From NCBI GenBank assembly GCA_007693395.1, contig REDS01000118.1, positions 1 through 52,035 of the forward strand: a stretch of DNA of 52,035 nt, in the 5' to 3' direction. This stretch comes from Balneolaceae bacterium (GTDB lineage: Bacteria > Bacteroidota > Rhodothermia > Balneolales > Balneolaceae). Below, piece after piece: positions 46,227-52,035 of this stretch (the stretch's first letter is position 1; every line of letters begins with the position of its first letter). Position numbers and translations under genes: made by a program. A model generated the notes under the pieces. The model did no database searches. It was not told the origin of the DNA and saw only the letters and a list, made by a program, of their open reading frames with translations.

Positions 46227-46958
46227 TCAACTCGATATAAGTGGTTTCATAATTTTCAGATACTCCTTCACCGTTTTTTCAAGCCCCCAATAGAGCGCTT
46301 TCGATACAAGTGCATGGCCAATACTAATGTCGTGCAGATGCGGTACGTGGCTGATCAGAAGGGGAAGGTTATCAAGATTCAACCCATGACCGGCGTTTAC
46401 AATCATACCGGCTTCATGAATTAGCTCAGCACCTTCTTTCAAACGGTCAAGTTCATTTTTTTGAGCTTCATCAGTTGGCGCATTGGCAAACGTACCGGTA
46501 TGTAACTCAATGGCATCGGCGCCCAAGCGGTGTGCCAGTTCAATATCGTACGGGTTGGGATCCAGAAAGAGACTCAGTTTAATACCTGAGTCTTTAAATG
46601 CAGGAAAAACTCTGTTTTTGTAGTCCTCAAAAACGGTTTTCATATTAAGTCCACCCTCGGTGGTGAGTTCTTCACGCCCCTCAGGAACGAGCGTACAGAG
46701 TTGAGGTTTTACCTCGTTGCATATAGCAAGCATTTCATCGGTTGCGGCCATCTCAAAATCAAGAATACCTTTCACGGTTTTCTTTAACGTATATACGTCT
46801 TCATCCCGAATATGGCGGCGGTCTCCGCGAAGGTGAAACACAATTCCGGTTGCTCCTGCTTGTTCGCAAACAGCAGCAGCTTCTGCAGGGTCAGGATAAC
46901 CTTCTCCACGGGCATTGCGAAGTGTTGCAACATGATCGATATTTACTAATAATTGCAT
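46227..46958 (-). CDS. pdxJ: Pyridoxine 5'-phosphate synthase
   Basis: The 243-residue TIM barrel begins LLVNIDHVATLRNARGEGYP. FHLRGDRRHIRDEDVY, the FEMAATDEMLAICNEVKPQ region, ADAIELHTGTFANAP and IVNAGHGLNLDNLP follow. These are all PdxJ signatures, including the His and Glu catalytic positions. It condenses 1-deoxyxylulose 5-phosphate with 3-amino-1-hydroxyacetone phosphate to make vitamin B6. It is divergent from the NlpC/P60 gene. Confidence 0.97.
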   Translation of the reverse strand: MQLLVNIDHVATLRNARGEGYPDPAEAAAVCEQAGATGIVFHLRGDRRHIRDEDVYTLKKTVKGILDFEMAATDEMLAICNEVKPQLCTLVPEGREELTTEGGLNMKTVFEDYKNRVFPAFKDSGIKLSLFLDPNPYDIELAHRLGADAIELHTGTFANAPTDEAQKNELDRLKEGAELIHEAGMIVNAGHGLNLDNLPLLISHVPHLHDISIGHALVSKALYWGLEKTVKEYLKIMKPLISS

Positions 46959-47055
46959 AGTTAAGAAGAATTATTGTGTAACAGGCATTATTATAAGATC
47001 TGTAAACAGACAGTTTAAAACTCTGTGAACAATTTAAGGTCTTTTAGTCTGTTTT

Positions 47056-47063
47056 TATGTTTG
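47056..47063 (+). promoter_or_regulatory. Candidate -7 element for the NlpC/P60 gene
   Basis: TATGTTTG fits TAnnTTTG fully and lies 43 bases before the TTG start. The -33 region has only TTTAAG, not a full TTG. Confidence 0.4.
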
Positions 47064-47106
47064 AAGATACAACAATCATCTGCAATTTATCATTTAACGA
47101 TTACCC

Positions 47107-47628
47107 TTGAGCAAGCCTCTTTTTTTAATATCGCTTGTTATGTTGATATTTGCCGCATCGTGTGGTGTGATACGCGAAGGGCAACATCCCGCTCCGCGTC
47201 CGGCTACACCATCTTCATCACCTGCAGCAATGACGGTATCATCTGAGCGTGGAGCGTTTGCAGATGTGCAGCGTCAGCTTCATAGTGCCCATAGCAAATG
47301 GCAAGGTACACCTTATCGCCTGGGCGGGAATAGCCGCTCCGGGATTGATTGCTCGGCGTTTACACAGGTTGTTTTCAGCGATTTTTTTGATGCTACCCTT
47401 CCGCGAAATACCCGCGAACAGCTTCAGGCCGGTGATGGAATCCGCAGGCAGCACATACAGCCGGGTGACCTTGTTTTCTTCAGAACCTCACGCGGGGTTC
47501 TGCATGTGGGCATCGCGATGGAGAACGGCGAATTTCTTCATGCTTCGGTATCGAGCGGGGTGATGATTTCAAATCTGTCGGAGAGATACTGGTCAGGCCG
47601 CTATCTGGGCGCGAGAAGGGTGTTGTAA
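47107..47628 (+). CDS. NlpC/P60 (C40) peptidoglycan hydrolase lipoprotein
   Basis: The 173-residue protein reads from a TTG start with a lipoprotein signal (FLISLVMLIFAASC, Cys19). A linker rich in Pro and Ser precedes the NlpC/P60 domain. That domain has the catalytic Cys in SGIDCSAFTQVVF, LPRNTREQLQAGDGI, the DLVFFRT strand and the His in VLHVGIAMENGEFLHAS. It cleaves peptide cross-bridges of peptidoglycan. A downstream ATG would delete the signal peptide, which supports the TTG. Confidence 0.88.
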   Translation: MSKPLFLISLVMLIFAASCGVIREGQHPAPRPATPSSSPAAMTVSSERGAFADVQRQLHSAHSKWQGTPYRLGGNSRSGIDCSAFTQVVFSDFFDATLPRNTREQLQAGDGIRRQHIQPGDLVFFRTSRGVLHVGIAMENGEFLHASVSSGVMISNLSERYWSGRYLGARRVL

Positions 47629-47733
47629 TAGGGATGGATGGTTAAAGATAAAACACCCACCCTGGCGCCCAAAAACTGATTTTTGTAATGTTTAAAAATC
47701 ACACCAACAATTCTGCTTGCCTGTATAACCTAT

Positions 47734-47877
47734 GTACGGATTTCCGCTTCCAACCTGCATAAACGCGCTCTGTGGCTTCTGAGCACGTATGGGTCCGGTA
47801 CCGGTAGACCAGAGCCCAGCTTTACCGCAGAGGTGGATAAACGCGTGCTGGAACTGGATCTCGATCGTAAAAAATGA
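47734..47877 (+). pseudogene. Possible 3' remnant of a protein gene
   Basis: Forty-eight codons read smoothly in one plus-strand frame (VRISASNLHKRALWLLSTYG ... FTAEVDKRVLELDLDRKK, stop at 47875-47877), with natural-looking composition but no start codon. The same frame stays open past the stop for about 40 more codons. I cannot name a family. It could be a decayed gene or chance. Confidence 0.22.
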
Positions 47878-48149
47878 GGCAAAAACGATGTTAAGGCCAC
47901 AAGCGGAGAAGCTTGCACCAGCTTTTTGCTTATGTTTGTTTCCATTACTGTGAAGTTAAAACTGTTTGAAAACCATTCAATCATTTTGATTTTTCTGGTT
48001 ATATAGTACCATTTTATCAGAAATAACAACAAAATGTAATGGGTCTATGCCAAGATAGATGTTAATTGAATGAACGGTTAAAAGCATTCAAATTTCTCTA
48101 ATACACTCTATCTGCCCAAGAAAAAACTGCAGTTTCCTCAGTCAAACTG

Positions 48150-48157
48150 TATATTTG
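48150..48157 (+). promoter_or_regulatory. Candidate -7 element for the 69-residue membrane protein gene
   Basis: TATATTTG matches TAnnTTTG fully, 46 bases before the ATG. The -33 side has only CTG at a 20-base spacing. Confidence 0.42.
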
Positions 48158-48203
48158 AAACAAACCCGATTACCATTCGTTTTTAGAGAAAAAGTGTATA
48201 GTT

Positions 48204-48413
48204 ATGATCAGACCAATGTTCGGCCATCGGGCCAAACCAAAAAAATTTAACATGCCGCTCAGGTATTACGATCCTGAAGAGGATGAAAAGCGCAGAAAAC
48301 GAATTCGTATCAAAACCAATACAAACAGGCATCGCCACAGAAGCCAGAATATCCGGGTTATTGTGTATGCGCTGGGTTTAGGCCTTGTAATTTGGGTAAT
48401 CTCTGTACTCTAA
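48204..48413 (+). CDS. Small basic single-pass membrane protein
   Basis: The 69-residue protein has a strongly basic, His-rich stretch (residues 30-47, RRKRIRIKTNTNRHRHR) followed by one C-terminal transmembrane helix (VIVYALGLGLVIWVISVL). The first half contains MPLRYYDPEEDEKRRK, which recalls short conserved Bacteroidota proteins encoded next to mutL, with the basic side in the cytoplasm. No function is known. It lies 36 bases before mutL, so it is probably co-transcribed with it. Confidence 0.72.
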   Translation: MIRPMFGHRAKPKKFNMPLRYYDPEEDEKRRKRIRIKTNTNRHRHRSQNIRVIVYALGLGLVIWVISVL

Positions 48414-48449
48414 ATCATTATTCATCTCTAAATCAGATTCCGGAACTTT

Positions 48450-50291
48450 TTGAATCAACCAGGAGACATAGGGCAGTCTATTATACGGACAATGCCCCCC
48501 GAACTATTCAACAAAATTGCCGCCGGCGAAGTAATTCAGCGTCCCGCTTCCGTTGCCAAAGAACTTCTCGATAACGCCATCGATGCCGGTGCCGACCGCA
48601 TCAAACTGATTGTGCAGCAGGCCGGCCGAACACTTGTTCAGGTGATCGACAATGGTTGTGGAATGTCGCAAGCGGATGCGCGGCTCTGTTTTGAGCCTCA
48701 TGCCACATCAAAAATTCAATCGATTGAAGATCTTTACCGGGTACGAACCATGGGCTTTCGGGGTGAGGCGATGGCGTCGATTGGCTCCATTTCGCAGGTG
48801 GAAATGAAAACCAAACGGGTTGAAGACGATTCGGGTACGCTGCTTGAACTTTGGGGAGGAGAAGAGAAACGGTTTGAACCGGTAGCGGTTGATGATGGCA
48901 CCTCAATTGCCGTTCGCAACCTTTTTTACAATGTTCCGGCACGCCGTCAGTTTTTAAAGACCGATGCAACCGAGCTTCGTCATATCATCAGAACTTTTCA
49001 AACCGCAGCACTTGCAAACACAAATATAGAATTTGAGATGCATGCCGATGGAGAACAGATCCACCATCTGCCGGTGCAAAATCTTGAGCAGCGGATTGCA
49101 TCCCTGTTTGGGAAACAGTACAAAGCCAGCCTTATTCCGTTTGAAGAGCAGACCAGTTATGTGAAAATCAGCGGTGTTCTGGCCGACCCGAAATTGGCCA
49201 AAAAAAGCCGGGGTGAACAGTTTCTTTTTGTGAACGGGCGTCCGTTTCAGCACCGGTATTTAACGTATGTGCTGCTCAGCCTGTTTGATACATGGACACG
49301 ACAAAATGAGTATCCGTTTTATGCGGTCTTTTTTGAAATAGACCCTTCTCAGATCGATGTAAACGTGCATCCAGCCAAACTGGAAGTGAAATTTGATGAT
49401 GAAAAAAGCATCATTCAGCTGGCACGCTCAGTAGTGAAAAAGGCGATTAACCAATATTTTGCGGTGCCTGATGTTAGCAGGTCCGACACGTTTCAGAATG
49501 ATTTTGATATCTCTTTCGAGCGAATTGCAGGAAGTCCTTCTCAAAAGAATAATTTTCGAAGAGGGGAAGAGCCGGTTCAGTTTCCATCGAGGATCAATTT
49601 TCCTTCAGGCAGGGTTGATGGTGATGATGCAGCTGAACGATTGTACAGTGATTCAGGCCGGTCAATGGATTCAGAAAACAGAAAACCAGAGTCATCAACT
49701 GATACTGAAAGAGGCCAAAAAGAGTTTTCAGAGCGGGGATTCTGGCAGCTTCATAACCGGTATATCCTTACGCAAACACGATCCGGATTAACCATTATTG
49801 ATCAGCATACAGCTCATAAACGTATTATTTATGAAAAAGCGCTGAGTGCAACCGAGGAAACATTGCCCGGTACCCAGCAGCTTCTGTTTGCCCAGACAGT
49901 AGAACTCTCAGCTACCGATTTTTCACTGCTGAAGGAGTTGTTGCCGATCATTTTACGAATGGGATTCAGCATTCAGCTTTTGAGTGGAAATACAGCCATT
50001 ATCAATGGTGTTCCTGCCGATATTGAAATTGGGGATGAGCGCCAGGTACTGCGCGAAATGCTGCAGCAGTATAGAGAACTGAATAAAAGACCGGCACTGG
50101 ATGCCCGCCGAAAAGTTGCTATCGCATTTGCATCGCGCACGGCCATTCCCCGAGGCAAGCGGCTCACTGAGGCAGAGATGGAGATGCTGATCGATCAGCT
50201 TTTTGCATGCGAAGAACCCTACTCAGACCCGCTCGATAAGCCCACCCTTATCTATATGCCGATGGATGATATCAAAAATCGGTTCAGGTAG
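48450..50291 (+). CDS. mutL: DNA mismatch repair protein MutL
   Basis: The 613-residue protein has the GHKL ATPase motifs ELLDNAIDAGADRI, IDNGCGMSQ and TMGFRGEAMASIGSIS, then the VNVHPAKLEVKF region and a C-terminal MutL dimer domain. A TTG start is chosen because it keeps IIRTMPPELFNKIAAGEVI; the ATG at 48492 would remove the first strand. In the C-terminal domain the endonuclease motif DQHA-x2-E-x4-E reads DQHTAHKRIIYE (Asp near 451), and the usual ACR and CPHGRP motifs are not recognisable. Nicking activity is therefore doubtful. It couples MutS mismatch recognition to repair. Confidence 0.95.
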   Translation: MNQPGDIGQSIIRTMPPELFNKIAAGEVIQRPASVAKELLDNAIDAGADRIKLIVQQAGRTLVQVIDNGCGMSQADARLCFEPHATSKIQSIEDLYRVRTMGFRGEAMASIGSISQVEMKTKRVEDDSGTLLELWGGEEKRFEPVAVDDGTSIAVRNLFYNVPARRQFLKTDATELRHIIRTFQTAALANTNIEFEMHADGEQIHHLPVQNLEQRIASLFGKQYKASLIPFEEQTSYVKISGVLADPKLAKKSRGEQFLFVNGRPFQHRYLTYVLLSLFDTWTRQNEYPFYAVFFEIDPSQIDVNVHPAKLEVKFDDEKSIIQLARSVVKKAINQYFAVPDVSRSDTFQNDFDISFERIAGSPSQKNNFRRGEEPVQFPSRINFPSGRVDGDDAAERLYSDSGRSMDSENRKPESSTDTERGQKEFSERGFWQLHNRYILTQTRSGLTIIDQHTAHKRIIYEKALSATEETLPGTQQLLFAQTVELSATDFSLLKELLPIILRMGFSIQLLSGNTAIINGVPADIEIGDERQVLREMLQQYRELNKRPALDARRKVAIAFASRTAIPRGKRLTEAEMEMLIDQLFACEEPYSDPLDKPTLIYMPMDDIKNRFR

Positions 50292-50301
50292 GGCAATGGG
50301 G

Positions 50302-50399
50302 AAACATGGCATTTCTTCGTTATAGCACGAATAATTTTTTCAAGACAGCGTTTGGACAGATTTCTGAGTTTCTGCATTGGCAATAGAAATGCTATGTTT
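50302..50399. repeat. Imperfect 15-base inverted repeat, fold-back element
   Basis: AAACATGGCATTTCT (50302-50316) and AGAAATGCTATGTTT (50385-50399) are inverted copies with a single G-T position, enclosing 68 bases. The site lies between the convergent mutL and propeller genes. It may be a small terminal-inverted-repeat (MITE-like) remnant or a long-loop RNA structure. A T run follows the right arm, so it could help end mutL transcription. Confidence 0.5.
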
Positions 50400-50483
50400 T
50401 TTAGTTATTCCTGCCATTTCTCACCCGTACCAGGGATCTCACTAACAGAGAGGACACACTTTTCATAAGAACTTGTTTGAGAA

Positions 50484-51485
50484 TCAATTATCCAAGGCAT
50501 ATTTGACCAATTTACCTTCTACTTGGTCATAAAAAAAGATACTACTACAGTCGTTTGTAAGTGCAAATTTATTGAATAAGCGATTTTCAAACGAGTAACT
50601 TTTGGTCTGTGTTAATTGATCATTTTTGTAGGATAATAATAATAACATATTTTGATGAATGCTTTCATGATCTTGTCCAACATAGGCTAAATACACAGAT
50701 TCAGTATTATTGCATACTTGTAAATCAGTTATAAGTAAAGGCCATGAGAGTTGTTGAAGTGAAGTTGAATTAAAATAATTCTCAACGTATTGTAAACGAT
50801 TCAGAAAGTATGGATCGCTAATCTCGGTATTGATTTTAATAATTTCGGGCTTATCAGATAGATGGATATTATAGAAATTTCCGCTTGTTTCATTTACGAT
50901 TAAGATTTTACCGGTTTCAATACCTTGGAAATAATATTGATTTCGGGCTGCAAGTTCATATCTGTTTGAACTGTTATTTGGATTGTATCGGTCGCCAAAT
51001 TCAACAATACTCTCATCTTCCAAATTAAATATATAGAAGGGGTTTTGGGATGATCTGTCAAATCCGAATAGCGAATTATTGAAAATGTAAAAACGCAAAG
51101 CTCTTTTTTTTAATAGGATATTGTTGATAAAGTCTCCATTCATACTGAAAATGGACAATCTTAATGCTCTGCCTTCTTCTACATAAATTTTTCCGTCTTT
51201 TTCCATGATATAAGAAGGCCAGGATAAGTCACCTGGCCCTCTGCCAGTTTGTCCAAATGAGAATATTTGATTAAGGTTATGGTCAAAAACATGTACCTGA
51301 CCTGAGCGTCCTTCAGTTGCATAGATTAGTGAATCTGCAAAGGTCAAACCCGATATTTGACCTATCATATCAGAGGAGAATGCAACAATTCTGTCAGAAC
51401 TAATTTTTTGCATCTCCTGTGCCGTTGCATATTGTACACATGCTACCAGAAAGACTATAAATAAAATCACCCGAGGTATAATCAT
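50484..51485 (-). CDS. 6-bladed beta-propeller secreted protein
   Basis: The ATG at 51485 is chosen: it gives a signal peptide (MIIPRVILFIVFLVACVQYATAQ), and GAGGGAG lies about 9 bases upstream. The frame itself extends 34 codons further without support. The mature protein of about 310 residues has propeller strands such as GLTFADSLIYATEGRSGQVH and IFSFGQTGRGPGDLSWPSYI, the typical opening of the Bacteroidota '6-bladed beta-propeller' group (NHL/TolB-like). Function unknown. The Cys-rich peptide gene lies 49 bases upstream on the same strand, so the two are likely one transcript. Confidence 0.83.
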   Translation of the reverse strand: MIIPRVILFIVFLVACVQYATAQEMQKISSDRIVAFSSDMIGQISGLTFADSLIYATEGRSGQVHVFDHNLNQIFSFGQTGRGPGDLSWPSYIMEKDGKIYVEEGRALRLSIFSMNGDFINNILLKKRALRFYIFNNSLFGFDRSSQNPFYIFNLEDESIVEFGDRYNPNNSSNRYELAARNQYYFQGIETGKILIVNETSGNFYNIHLSDKPEIIKINTEISDPYFLNRLQYVENYFNSTSLQQLSWPLLITDLQVCNNTESVYLAYVGQDHESIHQNMLLLLSYKNDQLTQTKSYSFENRLFNKFALTNDCSSIFFYDQVEGKLVKYALDN

Positions 51486-51534
51486 TATGTAAGCTCCCTC
51501 ATTTTTTGGACCACGCAAAAGTAAAGAGTTTCGG

Positions 51535-51891
51535 TTAAGCTTCACATATTTCTGTATCCGCGCAGTAACAACTTGTTGTATGACCACTGCAAGTTACACT
51601 ATCCTCATCTGCAGCACATCCACCGTCAGCCGGTCCCGAACACCCAACTGCACCGTGATCGGCACCATCAGGGCATTCTACAGAAACACTACATCTTGGA
51701 ACAAATAGCAGGTTGAAATCTTCAAAATCGATATGACCAAGAGCTAAATCTAGGTATAGTGAAGCGCATTCATTCTCAATTAGGGATTCTGGATTAGATG
51801 AAACTGTCTCTGCATTTAATTCTAATGTTGTGATAAGAGGAAATAATGAAAATATAAGGATAAGTAAATTGACAAGTGCTATTTTTATCAT
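51535..51891 (-). CDS. Secreted cysteine-rich peptide precursor
   Basis: The 118-residue protein has a hydrophobic leader (residues 5-24, ALVNLLILIFSLFPLITTLE) and then an acidic linker (EDFNLLFVPR near 57-66). A tail with eight Cys in its last 52 residues follows, at 67, 73, 84, 92, 101, 108, 110 and 116; one more Cys is at 42. The tail is Gly/Asp/Ser-rich. GAGG about 8 bases before the ATG may serve as the ribosome site. Small Cys-rich secreted peptides next to 6-bladed propeller genes recall the NVEALA peptides of Bacteroides, but the sequence is not a clear member. The role is unknown. Confidence 0.75.
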   Translation of the reverse strand: MIKIALVNLLILIFSLFPLITTLELNAETVSSNPESLIENECASLYLDLALGHIDFEDFNLLFVPRCSVSVECPDGADHGAVGCSGPADGGCAADEDSVTCSGHTTSCYCADTEICEA

Positions 51892-51940
51892 AGGAATACC
51901 TCATAATAGTTAGTTAATAAAGGATTAGGGATAAAGTAAT

Positions 51941-51949
51941 CCCCCCCCC
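51941..51949. repeat. Homopolymer tract of nine C
   Basis: A run of nine C on the plus strand (G9 in the minus-strand leader) lies about 50 bases before the Cys-rich peptide start. Tracts of this length can slip during replication and vary expression. Confidence 0.7.
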
Positions 51950-52035
51950 TTAAAAGGCAAATAAAAATTAAAATTTTTTAGGTTCTACAGGAAAGTTTGT
52001 GGGTAAAACAATGTACATATATTTTTCAACGAAAA

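Larger units (their letters stand above)
47629..48203. other. Gene-poor stretch between the NlpC/P60 gene and the small membrane gene
   Basis: No complete gene with a sound start is seen in 575 bases. A minus-strand frame at 47730-48032 looks like the antisense of better plus-strand coding sequence. The plus-strand frame ending at 47877 resembles a gene remnant (see separate entry). Near 48124-48135 there is a perfect palindrome AAACTGCAGTTT, just before the candidate promoter of the next gene. Confidence 0.55.

Noticed and set aside
47730-48032. Minus-strand frame of 100 residues
   Set aside because: Its Ser/Arg-rich middle looks like the antisense of better plus-strand codons, it has no start signal, and no domain is seen.
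48392-48574. Plus-strand frame of 60 residues across the mutL start
   Set aside because: It overlaps the small membrane gene and mutL in another frame and has no protein-like pattern.

Overview
The window looks like chromosomal DNA of a marine or halophilic member of the Bacteroidota-related Balneolia/Rhodothermia lineage. This is inferred from protein resemblance and promoter style, not measured. Supporting signs are a GWxTD-domain lipoprotein, a PorW/SprE-like TPR lipoprotein, LptE encoded behind a Fis-type sigma-54 activator, many short lipoprotein signals, TAnnTTTG-like promoter elements, few clear Shine-Dalgarno sites, several TTG starts and a moderate G+C content. I see no prophage, insertion sequence, CRISPR array or rRNA operon. 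Most of the window is dense housekeeping sequence with short spacers and many convergent, touching gene pairs.

Layout. Positions 1-2000 hold the 5' end of proS, a tRNA-Met(CAU), a NarL-type regulator whose receiver lacks the phospho-acceptor Asp, and a small membrane protein. Positions 2000-9000 hold aspS with a DUF429 gene, sthA, Mn-type sodA, a bacilliredoxin and a GWxTD lipoprotein. Positions 9000-19000 hold pyk, the PorW-like protein, pyrD, pabB, a MoxR/Mg-chelatase-like ATPase, a cysteine-free L31 and a metallo-beta-lactamase-fold hydrolase. Positions 18460-20920 are a minus-strand operon: sigma-54 activator, lptE, TPR protein.

Positions 21100-25900 are the most coherent metabolic module. 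A GH13 sugar phosphorylase faces a minus-strand operon of an M20-like protein, glucosyl-3-phosphoglycerate synthase and a HAD phosphatase. Together they look like a make-and-recycle cassette for the compatible solute glucosylglycerate. The M20-like protein appears to have lost its catalytic glutamates.

Positions 26190-46960 hold miaB, a seven-repeat propeller lipoprotein, a double-FKBP lipoprotein, pyrE, pgpA, pgsA, the cinA/porin/ftsX operon, a Fur-family regulator, a long-chain acyl-CoA synthetase, small envelope proteins, a LOG-family protein, a cysteine desulfurase, a metallophosphoesterase/serine hydrolase pair, era and pdxJ. Positions 47100-52035 hold an NlpC/P60 lipoprotein, a 575-base gene-poor gap with a possible gene remnant, a 69-residue membrane protein, mutL with degenerate endonuclease motifs, a fold-back repeat, and a secreted cysteine-rich peptide gene ahead of a 6-bladed beta-propeller gene. 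A C9 tract lies in the leader of that last pair, which is the best candidate for an undescribed system here.
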